Origin: Rugalucina vietnamica | Lineage: Eukaryota > Mollusca > Bivalvia > Lucinida > Lucinidae | Assembly (NCBI GenBank): GCA_964017185.1 | Contig: OZ024870.1 | Span: 34,798,139-34,862,138 of the forward strand | DNA length: 64,000 nucleotides | Direction of reading: 5' to 3' | Shown: positions 27,033-33,233 of the stretch, one piece after another | How positions within the stretch are numbered: the first letter of the stretch is position 1 | Layout: the number at the start of each line of letters is the position of its first letter | Translations under genes and position numbers: made by a program | The notes under the pieces: generated by a model | Database searches by the model: none | What the model was told of the DNA's origin: nothing | What the model saw: the letters and a program-made list of their open reading frames with translations, nothing else

Positions 27033-29132
27033 TACATTTTAAACCATTACATTGCGACCCAAAATCCCATTTTAATCGGGCATGGCTGGTAAATTGTTAG
27101 AATTGTGATTTTAAAAATCTTCTTTATGTAAGTTTTTTTTTTTTCTCCAGTATGCAATCGCTAAGCAAGGATTTATCAGCTGACAATGTATGCTAAGTGT
27201 GTGAACAAAGTGCAGAAAAATTGTTAGAACAAAACACCAGGAAAACATGTTTGTGAAGTTTATACACCCTTAACCCCAACATTTATATAAAAAAACTGGG
27301 ATTTGCAGGGGTATATCTATGTTTTTCTTTTCTTATTTTTGTTCCAGTTCCAAAACACAGATTGTGGGTACTCGTTAGAACCGCCTCGACGAGACGGTTC
27401 TAACGTGTACCCACAATCAATGTTTTGAGCAAACATATTAAAATTAACAAAATTTTGCAAATGAAATTTTTGCTTTTTTGTGCTAAAAAAGTTCTCTGAA
27501 TATAGCATGGGCATGTTTTCGTAATTTTATTGCATGGGCATGTTTTCGTAATGATGTGTCTGAGTACCCTCTGGTTAACTGAAAAGATTCCAATCGCCCA
27601 ATTACCGTTGAAGAGAACAAGAAAAGCGATGCAAAACTTATTTAACAATGAATCCCCAATCTGATTTATGACTAATATTTCTTGAGCACATTTCGACGCC
27701 CAGTTTCAAATGCTATATATCAGCGAATAATATATATCTTTGAAAAAAAATTGTGACCTTCTTGAAACATTGAGCACAGCCGACCAAGAAGAGTTGATTA
27801 ACACATACATGTATATGTATGGGTGATAGGCTTGATATGCAGGAAAGAGGTTTTCGTTTATACCACGAAATATAACGTTACAAATATAGAAAAAAAATAT
27901 AGCACAGTCTATGATAGATTTTAGGCAGTTTTGTTTCTTAACATTGTTTCTTAACAACAAGTCCTAGTCACACCTCCCCTTGTCGATGACAATACTACAC
28001 TGCGAGGTGCCAGCTGGAAACAAAGGATACAATTTATCCTTTGGCTAATGTGGCAGTGCAAAAATCAAGTATATGCTTCGAACAATGCATTAAAATTGTG
28101 TGACAGCGTGGATTAGCGGCGTCCGTTTGATTTCCAAATTACTAGAGTATAGATTAAGCTGTTCAATTTCTTCTGATATAAAGTTAAGCAAAGATATTTT
28201 CGAAATAAAACCTTATTTTTGTTTAATTTGGTTGCCAAAACTGCACACTTGATAAGAATTATACACATATTTTGGTGCCGTGGGGTGCCGTGGGGTCCCA
28301 TGCGGTGCCGTGGGGTGACATGGGGTGACGTGGGGTGATTAGTAGTACCGGACATTCTGCAGGTAGGCAGATTAACGGTGAGCAACATTCGCCATGACAA
28401 AGAGAAATGGTCCAGCGTAACGAAATATAGTGACTAATCTCTACGACACCGTTCCGGCAAGCACGAGGACCTAGAGCAAGCGCTGTACATGTGGTTTACT
28501 GACGTTGTCAAAACAAGTAACCATCAACGATGACATGTTGCTTGACAAAGCAAAGACGTTCGGTGCACAAATCTTTGTTATGTGTATCTTGTTAAATGAA
28601 ATGTAGTACATGAAATAATATGTTTTGTGTTATTTTTGTTATCCTTTTAAGCCATACATCGGAACTACGACATGAAATAAATATGTTTATGCAAATTACA
28701 TGTACATGTACACCTAGCGTAATTATGGGAGCATATCTAAGTTCTTGTTTGTCCGTCAGAAGACCAATTTCCTTATACAGCAAATTCACTTTAACGTCAC
28801 AAAGCACTGGCGACAAACACCGTCGTTGTAAAGAGGGTCGACTGTAGCATATAGATTTATACCAAATCACATTTTTGATACACCTGCAACCCAAAATTAG
28901 CAATGAAATTTTGAATTGTTCTTTTTATATACTGATACTGTATACCGACTGAGAAGACGCAAATTTGTTACTGCACAGCTGATCTGCTGATTTGTTTCAG
29001 CATAGGCAAGAATTTGGTTTATACATCTATTTACCTGTCATAGTTTGGTGAGGCTGGGGCCGCGGGAGATTTTGGGGGTGAGAGTTGACTGTGCCGGTGC
29101 TCCCATTTATCTATGCAGATCTGGGTCAGCTC
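2415..29132 (-). CDS. RAPGEF1: RAPGEF1 (C3G) Rap1 guanine-nucleotide exchange factor, 16 exons, N-terminus not found
   Basis: This gene encodes an exchange factor that loads GTP on Rap1 after SH2/SH3 adaptors of the Crk family recruit it to membrane signalling complexes. I spliced sixteen minus-strand exons by GT-AG borders; all phases agree and give 976 residues plus a stop. The order is a Ser/Pro-rich linker with several PPPLPxK-type Crk SH3 ligands (residues ~1-490), an acidic linker, the RasGEF N-terminal (REM) domain (~586-730), and the CDC25-type catalytic domain (~745-970). Family hallmarks are EAFLTTYRTFIS in the REM domain, and IAEQMTLIDAELFQRIE, FTEHFNKMSYW and NFNSYLAILSALDSAPVRRL in the catalytic domain. 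The vertebrate protein is about 1077 residues, so roughly 260 N-terminal residues are missing here. They may lie in divergent exons I missed or outside the window. Introns are full of MITEs. A second copy of the 3' exons lies at 56797-62298. The family call is near certain. Confidence 0.95.
2613..3093. mobile_element. Copy-1-specific insertion with long palindrome
   Basis: Absent from copy 2 (near 56997). It carries a palindrome of about 62-bp arms around 2618-2763, centred near gaggcgaagccga, and then AT-rich sequence. Confidence 0.75.
3463..3600 (-). CDS. RAPGEF1: RAPGEF1 exon B
   Basis: Encodes GLILQDLTFINIGNQDLL and FAKRWQQFHILDSMRRF, the distal CDC25 domain. Confidence 0.96.
3905..4002 (-). 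CDS. RAPGEF1: RAPGEF1 exon C
   Basis: Encodes ALKEFCQLIDSSASFRNYR and ETDPPCIPYI, the conserved PPCIPYLG segment of CDC25 domains. Confidence 0.96.
4405..4506 (-). CDS. RAPGEF1: RAPGEF1 exon D
   Basis: Encodes HLRKMSNFNSYLAILSALDS, the catalytic-core NFNSxxAIxSAL motif of Ras-family exchange factors, in phase 0 on both sides. Confidence 0.96.
4775..4853 (-). CDS. RAPGEF1: RAPGEF1 exon E
   Basis: Encodes CRTRILTQTEVKDREKYMVKFIKIMR of the CDC25 domain. It is less conserved than its neighbours at its start but identical in protein to the second copy. Confidence 0.94.
4882..5091. mobile_element. Family F TA-flanked MITE, only in copy 1
   Basis: Ends CTGTACATCCGGAAAT and ATTTCCGAATTTACAG, with TA flanks. 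Copy 2 shows the empty site (cactta-tttacatg) near 60755. Confidence 0.85.
5244..5488 (-). mobile_element. MITE-A (shared by both duplication copies)
   Basis: GTGCA-type stem; TTAT flanks; counterpart 61239-61465. Confidence 0.85.
5506..5600 (-). CDS. RAPGEF1: RAPGEF1 exon F
   Basis: Encodes ISEVLLWAKEQSEEL and FTEHFNKMSYW of the CDC25 catalytic domain. Confidence 0.95.
5997..6081 (-). CDS. RAPGEF1: RAPGEF1 exon G
   Basis: Encodes PADLLHFKSGEIAEQMTLIDAELFQRIE, the first structurally conserved region of the CDC25 catalytic domain. A copy-1-specific MITE begins 18 bp upstream of its acceptor. Confidence 0.95.
6099..6320 (-). mobile_element. MITE-A, copy-1-specific
   Basis: TTCGCAG stem; ATAT duplicated. 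Copy 2 shows the empty site agATATgagaa near 62315. Confidence 0.9.
6342..6492. mobile_element. 151-bp element with TCTGG target duplication
   Basis: Ends CATGCGTGGATCC and inverse CATGCGCGGATCC; flanked by TCTGG on both sides. Copy 2 has the uninterrupted sequence. Confidence 0.8.
6571..6802 (+). mobile_element. MITE-A, copy-1-specific
   Basis: Perfect GTGCA-type stem (CAGCTGTGCAG / CTGCACAGCTG); left flank AAAT. Confidence 0.85.
6893..7120 (-). mobile_element. MITE-A (shared)
   Basis: GTGCAG stem with a small loop insertion; counterpart 62674-62926. Confidence 0.87.
7587..7812 (+). mobile_element. MITE-A (shared)
   Basis: GTGCA-type stem; ATAT both sides; counterpart 63409-63640. Confidence 0.9.
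8236..8424 (-). CDS. RAPGEF1: RAPGEF1 exon H, end of REM domain
   Basis: Encodes MMELVFELLCQGDLMKARILRRKII and a linker to the CDC25 domain. A ~53-bp fragment of this exon is repeated nearby at 8482-8534 with mutations and no splice context. Confidence 0.92.
8482..8534 (-). pseudogene. Stray fragment of RAPGEF1 exon H
   Basis: About 53 bp (AGGATCCTGGCCTTCATGAG ...) repeat part of exon H with a few changes and no splice sites. Confidence 0.8.
8527..8588 (-). mobile_element. MITE-A end fragment
   Basis: Only the hairpin-proximal end remains (GTTGTTTTCGCATAGCC...GCAGCTC), next to a stray exon-H fragment. Confidence 0.6.
8935..9130. mobile_element. Family B foldback element, deleted
   Basis: CATCAGGAAAACATGTTCG at the left and inverted end at the right. 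The inner palindrome is reduced to one arm (GTGGGTACTCGTTAGAAC). Confidence 0.65.
9158..9326 (-). CDS. RAPGEF1: RAPGEF1 exon I, REM domain
   Basis: Encodes FMYQEAFLTTYRTFISSKEL...LLIRVVDLM, the core of the RasGEF N-terminal domain. The acceptor is ccttttcag and the donor gtgaat. Confidence 0.95.
9343..9779. mobile_element. Family E TTAA-flanked MITE with nested MITE-A
   Basis: TTAACCCATTAATGAC ... ATGAGTTAA. Split by the MITE-A copy at 9384-9617. Confidence 0.75.
9384..9617 (-). mobile_element. MITE-A nested in family E
   Basis: Flanks ATAT/ATTT; other family E copies read catttggg at this point, so the empty target is known. Confidence 0.9.
9955..10162 (-). mobile_element. MITE-A, damaged stem
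   Basis: One stem arm is reduced (GGCGTGAAGCTGATATGCGCC). Its 3' part is repeated downstream in a tandem duplication. Confidence 0.8.
10095..10445. repeat. ~175-bp tandem duplication starting inside a MITE-A
   Basis: The MITE 3' half plus ~110 bp of flank (aatctcatctgaagtt...gaggtttactg) occurs twice in line. Confidence 0.88.
10618..10858 (+). mobile_element. MITE-A
   Basis: Stem interrupted on the left by an extra 'taagtagtaactcg'; ends GAGCCACATC / AAAGGCTC. Confidence 0.82.
11410..11690. mobile_element. Family B foldback element
   Basis: Centre GTTAGAACCGCCTCACCGAG and its inverse between 'tgtgggtac' arms; right end GGACATGTTTTCCTGATG. Confidence 0.72.
11990..12220 (-). mobile_element. 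MITE-A
   Basis: Perfect GTGCA-type stem (CTGTGCAGTTACTGCACAG). Confidence 0.85.
12658..12840 (-). mobile_element. MITE-A, internally deleted
   Basis: About 45 bp missing before the TTCGCAG stem; both ends intact. Confidence 0.83.
13188..13421 (+). mobile_element. MITE-A
   Basis: TTCGCGG stem with GTGA loop; AAAT duplicated. Confidence 0.9.
13686..13918 (+). mobile_element. MITE-A
   Basis: TTTGCAG/CTGCGAA stem (one mismatch); ATTT duplicated. Confidence 0.88.
14002..14090 (+). mobile_element. MITE-A remnant
   Basis: GAGCCTTATCATGAGAAAAC followed by a decayed stem; abuts the next copy. Confidence 0.5.
14148..14381 (-). mobile_element. MITE-A
   Basis: TTCGCGG stem (loop TTAT); AAAT duplicated. 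Confidence 0.92.
14579..14654 (-). CDS. RAPGEF1: RAPGEF1 exon J, start of REM domain
   Basis: Encodes GEDGPDIRGGSVDALIVHAAAAAKS, the highly conserved DGPD-RGG entry to the RasGEF-N domain. The alanine run comes from GCT repeats. Confidence 0.94.
14756..15043. mobile_element. Family B foldback element
   Basis: Same palindromic centre at about 14867-14920; ends GAAAACACGC and GTGTTTTCCTGATG. Confidence 0.72.
15189..15430. mobile_element. Family D MITE with 97-nt perfect hairpin
   Basis: Ends GGACCTAGTTGTTCAAA / TTTGAACAACTGGGCC. Inside, 15268-15364 is a perfect palindrome of two 48-bp arms around one base. RAPGEF1 intron between exons J and K. Confidence 0.88.
15603..15768 (-). CDS. RAPGEF1: RAPGEF1 exon K
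   Basis: Acidic linker ending LNPLDDIDVSDQLVRKKQ, just before the REM domain. It matches the segment that precedes EDGPD in C3G proteins. Confidence 0.9.
15798..16031 (-). mobile_element. MITE-A
   Basis: TTCGCGG stem (loop TTT-type); AAAT duplicated; intron between RAPGEF1 exons K and L. Confidence 0.92.
16282..16377. repeat. Palindromic cluster of four TGACGTCA sites
   Basis: Perfect TGACGTCA octamers at 16289, 16300, 16330 and 16363, inside inverted arms GGCACATGACGTCA / TGACGTCATGTGCC. The octamer is the CREB/ATF site. It may instead be a small transposon. RAPGEF1 intron between exons K and L. Confidence 0.7.
16580..16707 (-). CDS. RAPGEF1: RAPGEF1 exon L
   Basis: Hydrophilic linker exon (YGGHRDSQVSTTSS...). 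It has a tcctacag acceptor and gtaagg donor, and both phases join its neighbours. No domain is recognised. Confidence 0.85.
17130..17363 (-). mobile_element. MITE-A
   Basis: Perfect TTCGCGG stem; ATTT duplicated. Confidence 0.92.
17412..17646 (+). mobile_element. MITE-A beside RAPGEF1 exon M
   Basis: TTCGCAG stem; AAAT duplicated; 48 bp from the previous copy in opposite orientation. Confidence 0.92.
17663..17904 (-). CDS. RAPGEF1: RAPGEF1 exon M
   Basis: Encodes QAYMQTFGQYTQPQ, a Tyr-containing segment, a Ser-rich stretch and PALPMKRK, a fourth PxLPxK-type candidate SH3 ligand. A MITE-A copy ends 17 bp beyond its donor side. Confidence 0.92.
18055..18098. repeat. (ATC)n microsatellite
   Basis: About fourteen ATC units in a RAPGEF1 intron. 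Confidence 0.97.
18100..19374. other. Intronic stretch, no gene seen
   Basis: AT-rich RAPGEF1 intron with poly-T tracts (18848-18890) and a degraded SINE-like piece at about 19140-19265. Confidence 0.6.
19375..20270 (-). CDS. RAPGEF1: RAPGEF1 exon N, large Crk-binding exon
   Basis: This 896-nt exon encodes a low-complexity Ser/Thr-rich linker with three PPPLP-x-K motifs (PPPLPDK, PPPLPNK, PPPLPPK at about residues 125, 284 and 400). These fit the Crk N-SH3 ligand consensus PxLPxK. A short Leu/Ile heptad-like stretch (INQLTEEINKLTKL) lies in the middle. The last motif runs into exon M as PPKQRH-I-QAYMQ, the same join as vertebrate PEKKNKHMLAYMQ. Confidence 0.93.
20556..22387 (+). mobile_element. 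Composite hairpin element 1 (Helentron/HINE-like)
   Basis: Starts AAAACTAGAAA, then a 6-bp hairpin at 20570-20584 (GTGTTT-GTA-AAACAC), then the motif TATGCCCCCAACT at 20585-20597. About five tandem ~315-bp units follow, then an (ACACAG)-type microsatellite at 22299-22338 and a 3' hairpin at 22351-22385. The 3' arm of that hairpin is the exact reverse complement of the 5' motif; its own 5' arm has a TT bulge. The element is nested in a larger inverted-repeat element. Confidence 0.75.
20750..22295. repeat. ~315-bp tandem array
   Basis: About five units inside composite element 1. Two neighbouring units (starting near 21482 and 21797) are virtually identical while the outer ones have diverged, indicating recent local homogenisation. 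Short open frames inside are by-products. Confidence 0.9.
22837..23034. mobile_element. TA-flanked MITE (CACCTCAACC type)
   Basis: Inverted ends CACCTCAACCTCTTTATAAC / ...AAAGAGGTCCAGGTG between TA dinucleotides. Same family as 62372-62560. Confidence 0.8.
23098..23255. mobile_element. Family B fragment
   Basis: Palindromic centre with diverged arms (GGGTACTTATTAGAACAG / CTGTTCTAACATGTACCC). Confidence 0.6.
23291..23525 (+). mobile_element. MITE-A beside RAPGEF1 exon O
   Basis: Left arm mutated (CATCGCAG), right arm CTGCGAAG; ATTT duplicated. Ends 26 bp from exon O. Confidence 0.88.
23552..23779 (-). CDS. RAPGEF1: RAPGEF1 exon O
   Basis: Encodes a segment with IPLTPREREIL, equivalent to the LTDREVEIL motif of vertebrate C3G, then a PSPPPPPKPPLP polyproline stretch. 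The acceptor is ctcttccag and the donor gtaagt. The spliced frame continues into exon N through a glutamine codon. Confidence 0.88.
23833..24066 (+). mobile_element. MITE-A
   Basis: TTCGCAG stem with GTGA loop. Confidence 0.88.
24138..24371 (-). mobile_element. MITE-A
   Basis: Perfect TTCGCGG stem; right end mutated (CCCCTC). Confidence 0.9.
24380..24522. mobile_element. 143-bp TA-flanked MITE
   Basis: TA flanks; ends CAGTACTCGGCAATCAAC and its near-perfect inverse. Tc1/mariner/pogo type by target site. Confidence 0.8.
25117..25290 (+). pseudogene. Tigger/CENP-B-type helix-turn-helix fragment
   Basis: Encodes KRRRTQFSVADKKEI and YEIAARFARKWGMKVGRLTV, a CENP-B/pogo N-terminal DNA-binding domain. 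The frame is cut by the nested element. A degenerate continuation with stops (KHEDLEQALYMWFTDV) resumes at about 28370-28560. Confidence 0.8.
25825..25870. repeat. Poly-T tract
   Basis: About 45 consecutive T. Confidence 0.95.
25931..25978 (+). mobile_element. MITE-A left-end fragment
   Basis: GAGCCTCGTCGTGAGAAAAC and a few more bases, then unrelated sequence. Confidence 0.6.
26984..27029. repeat. (GA)n microsatellite
   Basis: About 22 uninterrupted GA units. Confidence 0.97.
27235..27500. mobile_element. Family B foldback element
   Basis: Centre GTTAGAACCGCCTCGACGAG and its inverse; lies inside the 3.06-kb element. Confidence 0.68.
28966..29022 (-). mobile_element. MITE-A right-end fragment
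   Basis: TTACTGCACAGCTGATCTGC and the adjacent end; lies against RAPGEF1 exon P. Confidence 0.55.
29035..29132 (-). CDS. RAPGEF1: RAPGEF1 exon P (most upstream exon found)
   Basis: Encodes ELTQICIDKWEHRH followed by a Pro/Ser linker, and starts in phase 0 after a tttccag acceptor. It matches the KELVRLTIEKQG region of vertebrate C3G, so more coding exons should lie upstream. It ends with two bases of a serine codon completed by exon O. Confidence 0.85.
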
Positions 29133-29169
29133 CTGGAAACATACACAGAGATAATGAATTTCTTAAACA

Positions 29170-30204
29170 AGAACTCCGCGGAGGTCGATATCGCACCTGC
29201 ATCGGGCAAAGTCAATAGACCATGAAATATAGTTCAAGGGCACCGGGTCAAGGTGCGTGCTTGAAGGGCATGTCAAGGACAATTACTATGCAAGGTCTCA
29301 GACTTGCAGCTATCTCTGATGTCGAGAAAACCAAACTTCGACGTAAAAATTTTCAAAGTCAGTGGACCGTGAAATATAGGTCAAGGGCACCGGGTCAAGG
29401 TGCGTGCTTGAAGGGTATGTCAAGGACATTTACTATGCAAGGTTTCAGACTTGCAGCTACCTCTGATGTCGAGAAAACCAAACTTCGACGTAAAAATTTT
29501 CAAAGTCAGTGGACCGTGAAATATAGGTCAAGGGCACCGGGTCAATGTGCGTGCTTAAAGGGTATGTCAAGGACATTTACTATGCAAGGTTTCAGACTTG
29601 CAGCTATCTCTGATGTCGAGAAAACCAAACTTCGACGTAAAAATTTTCAAAGTCAGTGGACCGTGAAATATAGGTCAAGGGCACCGGGTCAAGGTGCGTG
29701 CTTAAAGGGTATGTCAAGGACATTTACCCTGCAAGGTTTTAGACTTGCAGCTATCTCTGATGTCGAGAAAACCAAACTTCGACGTAAAAATTTTCAGAGT
29801 CAGTGGACCGTGAAATATAGGTCAAGGGCACCGGGTTAAGGTGGGTGCTTGAAGGGTATGTCAAGGACAATTACTATGCAAGGTTTCAGACTCGCAGCTA
29901 TCTCTGATGTCAAGAAAACCAAACTTCGACGTAAATGTTGACAAAACTTCGACGTAAAAATTTTCAAAGTCAGTGGACCGTGAAATATAGGTCAAGGGCA
30001 CCGGGTTAAGGTGCGTGCTTGAAGGGTATGTCAGGGACAATTACTATGCAAGGTTTCAGACTCACAGCTATCTCTGATGTCGAGAAAACCAAACTTCGAC
30101 GTAAATGTTGACGGACGGACGGACGAACGAACGGACGAACGAACGAACGGACGGACAGAAATTTGGACTCCTATATCGCACCCTGCTATAAGCAGGTGCG
30201 ATAA
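29170..30204 (+). mobile_element. Composite hairpin element 2
   Basis: 5' hairpin CTCCG-CGGAG at 29174-29183, motif TATCGCACCTGC at 29189-29200, ~147-bp tandem units, a GGAC/GAAC microsatellite at 30111-30157, and a 3' hairpin at 30174-30203. The hairpin's outer arm is the exact complement of the motif and its inner arm has one extra C. It directly abuts composite element 3. Confidence 0.75.
29222..30090 (+). repeat. ~147-bp tandem array that stays open in one frame
   Basis: About six units. Four and a bit are stop-free and would read as a 49-residue repeat (RSRAPGQGACLKGMSRT...). The unit length is a multiple of three, which explains the long open frame. There are no splice sites or protein features, so I do not call a gene. 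Confidence 0.85.
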
Positions 30205-31500
30205 AAACTAGAAAAAGTGCCTTGAGAGGCACGTATACCCCCGGCTGATAGCCACCAAGCCCCCTTCCCTACCCCATACCTAAGCAATCCGGCACATGCT
30301 CATCCCTGACATCGAACCTCACATCACCAATGAAAAATAGTACCCTTATCAAGTACATTTAAGAAACCACCAAGCCCCCTTCCCTACCCCCTACCTAAAC
30401 AACCCGGCACATGCTCACCCCTGACATTGAACCTCACATCACCAACGAAAGACAGCACCCTCATCAAGTACATTTTAGAAATAAGCTGTGTAAAGTACTT
30501 TACATACAAATATGGGGAAGTGTAGTTTTAGTATGACATATCTATTTTAGAGCGGTATACAGAGCTGACGTGTATACCCAATCTAGGACATAAGCGCGGA
30601 CATTTTGGGTCAGGTCCTCAGTCCTAGATTGAAATGAAATTAGAATGTCATTCTTAAAAAAAAAAAAAAAAAAAAAATTAAGATGTCCTAGATTTTGACC
30701 TCTAGCCCCACCCCCAGCATGTACCCTAGTGTCTAATGTCATTAGAAACAAGGCAAACCTTATAGAGTACCTATGGGGCAAGTATGAATGATTTCTTAAC
30801 ATGATAGTAAAAAAAAAGTACAGAAAATACAATTATTAAAGAAGTTCTAGATTTTGACCTCTAGCTCCTCCCCCCCCCCCCCTCCGCACATAGACCCTAG
30901 AGTCTGAATCTTACGTGGTACCTATGGTCTAAGTATGAATGCATTCTGGCAAGACTTAGTGGATGTCAAGAAAACAGACTTACAGAAAGTTTATCATGGT
31001 ATATATCATATAAAAATGTGTCCTAGATTTTGACCTCTAGCCCCACCCCTGGGGACGGTAACCAGGATTTGGTGACATTGAATATGAAAGCAAACCCTAA
31101 AGGGTATCTATGAACTATATAAGAACTATATAAGAATACATTCCTATGATTGTTTGTTAAGATATGAACTTAAGAGAAGAAACATTAACATTGTAAACAG
31201 CACATTTTAAAGGTGACCTAGATTTTGACCTCCAGCCCCACCCCCAGGCATGGACCCTGGGGTCCGAACTCATGGAAACAAAGCAAACCCTATAGGGTAC
31301 CTATGGTCCAAATATGAATAGTTTCTGACCATTGGTTCATGAGATATACACCTCTAGAGAAACTTTGACCAAAACTTTGACATAAATTCTACGAACGTTC
31401 CGGAATTACGAACGAAGAAACGAACTAACGAACGAACGAACATACGAACGGAAAAGCGAAAACTATATACCCGTCGGCATAAATGCCGGGGGTATAAATA
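30205..31500 (+). mobile_element. Composite hairpin element 3
   Basis: Starts AAACTAGAAA as element 1 does. 5' hairpin GTGCCT-TGAG-AGGCAC at 30217-30232, motif TATACCCCCGGC at 30234-30245, degenerate units of ~160-195 bp carrying a 'tagattttgacctctag' core (30689, 30848, 31024, 31219), a CGAA-rich microsatellite at about 31400-31455, and a 3' hairpin at 31466-31496. The outer arm exactly complements the motif; the inner arm carries a GT bulge. Confidence 0.72.
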
Positions 31501-31536
31501 TCAAGAGATGAGCTTACTACTTACTGGCTTGAAATT

Positions 31537-31640
31537 TCTGCTTACCCCATAAATGACAAATGGACTTTCCCATTGTTATCATTTGGACGAGTCCACTTTC
31601 ATTTTAAGGGTAATCAGGAGTTGTTTTAATGTGCTACATT
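31537..31640. mobile_element. Family E MITE fragment
   Basis: Left part only (CCCCATAAATGACAAATGGA). Confidence 0.55.
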
Positions 31641-31644
31641 TGCT

Positions 31645-31712
31645 ATGTAGTCGGCATTTGAGGTCTTAACAATGACGTTAAGCTAACAAAGTTTTGAACA
31701 ACTGGCCCCAGA
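31645..31712. mobile_element. Family D MITE fragment
   Basis: Only the right end remains (TTTTGAACAACTGGCCCC). Confidence 0.6.
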
Positions 31713-32616
31713 TATGTAAGCCACCTGACTTCACCTTTTAAAGTACAACAGAAATAATAACAAAATAGCGATTGAGGACAGTATAATGCAGTTGGCCACC
31801 GCTGATTTGTTAAAATTTTATCAGTCATTTATCAAATATCAAGACCTTTGTTTAAGTAGTTTGCAATGCAAAATACTGATCTGTCACAAATCACATAAAT
31901 ATCCTACAAATATTTGGTATAATAGTACTTGAATGATAATTTTAATATCATAAATCAGCCAAAGCAAACATAATATGCTCAGTGATGTTTACACGGTTCT
32001 CTAAAACATAAACTTATTAACTACTGTTTTATATAAAGTTGTTCAAATAATAAACTTGTAATTTGCCAGTTTATATTTATGGCTATATTCCCAAGCAATT
32101 TATGTTTGTCTTTATCGGGGAAGACTTGTCTGGTTGTCTTAACTTTTAAAGTTTTCTGTCCATCTGTCCATTTGTGACTCTTATAATGATATTCCTGAAA
32201 ATACAAATGTTAAAATGAAGTGTTTGCTATTCATCATACTTAGTTTGTAAGATATCAACAAGCCTATGTATAAGAAGAACTGCATCTAATATAAATGTGC
32301 AATACTGTTATCTATCATACAGTGGGTTTTAAACTCTAAAATTCACTGATAATGCAGTAAAGCCTGCTGTCTATAAGTGCAAAGAAGCAAATATTTTCGT
32401 TTTAAGAGTATTTGCTTTCATTCTTATTAAAACTGTGTAATTATGTATATCTAGGTTTTATTCAAAATATTAAGCTAAATATAAGTTGTTAAGTGTCAGC
32501 TATCCATTTGCAGCACTTTAAACCTTTGGATTTACAACAATTAACTTTCACACAAATACTGTTGTGCTGAGGCACTGATTGGAGGAGGTCTCTGTGGGGT
32601 AGAACAGATAGTGTAA

Positions 32617-33071
32617 AGCACCAGTCATTTGTATCCCCGGCTCCCCTAGGGCCGGGGAATAGCAGGGCTTTTAACTTTTCAATCTTTAAAGCCCAGGTAA
32701 AAGCCTGGAACTGCGGAGCCAGATTGTGGTAAAATCCCTGCTGAAAGCCCCAGCTCCCGGAGGCTGACAATAATGTGGAGCAACAGCTGGGAGTTGCTCT
32801 GGTGAAACTGAAAAATGGGACAAGGGCTCCAATAAATATTTAGGTGCATTTGCAAATTAGATTAGTACTATAAAAGTTAAATGTTAAAAATACCATCAAT
32901 ATCTAATTTGAATTAATGTGACCATGTATTGGCAGGAAATGAAAACCCCGGCAAAATCCCCGGCAAGGCAGGGACTCATCAGAGATTAAAGCCTGGCACT
33001 TTAGCCCCGCTTTGTCCCTGATATCCCCGGCCCCCCTTGGGGCGGGGCCGGGGATACAAATGACTGGTGCA
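32617..33071. mobile_element. ~455-bp inverted-repeat element
   Basis: Ends GCACCAGTCATTTGTATCC and GGATACAAATGACTGGTGC with G/C-rich subterminal palindromes; no coding capacity. Just upstream of the SPMIP5-like gene. Confidence 0.8.
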
Positions 33072-33233
33072 TAACTGTACTCTGCATAATCATGGAGCAT
33101 TGTGGTGTACACCATTGCAATAAGTGGACTAAAACAAAAAATTGTTGAACAGTGAATATTCCACACTAACTGATCAAAAAATTCAGATGACGTGGATACG
33201 ATTTATGATAATTGTATGTCAACTGTTTTTCAG

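Larger units (their letters stand above)
25291..28349. mobile_element. 3.06-kb element with minisatellite-like inverted repeats
   Basis: Flanked by the 10-bp duplication GGACATTCTG (25281-25290 and 28350-28359). Ends read GGTGCTACTAATCACCCCACG and the inverse of GGTACTACTAATCACCCCACG. Both ends consist of degenerate CACCCCACGGCA repeats (about 25311-25358 and 28270-28335). No convincing transposase is visible inside. The 9-11-bp duplication suggests a Mutator-like element. It holds a poly-T, a GA repeat, a family-B copy and a MITE-A fragment. Confidence 0.75.
24597..28844 (+). mobile_element. Decayed pogo/Tigger-like element, interrupted
   Basis: The ends CAGTC... and ...GACTG are both flanked by TA, and the right end reads GTTGTAAAGAGGGTCGACTG. 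Only about 1.2 kb remains once the nested element is removed, so the catalytic DDE region is missing. Confidence 0.7.

Noticed and set aside
26631..27092. 153-residue frame with a GA-repeat tail
   Set aside because: Lies inside the 3.06-kb element, has no recognisable domain, and the tail is a microsatellite.
29222..29839. 205-residue open frame of repeated RSRAPGQGACLKGMSRT units
   Set aside because: It is a tandem repeat with a unit length divisible by three inside composite element 2; no start context, splice site or known fold.
32021..32206. Minus-strand frame EYHYKSHKWTDGQKTL with a good acceptor-like cag, as a possible RAPGEF1 5' exon
   Set aside because: No proper donor at its end and no clear match to the C3G N-terminus.
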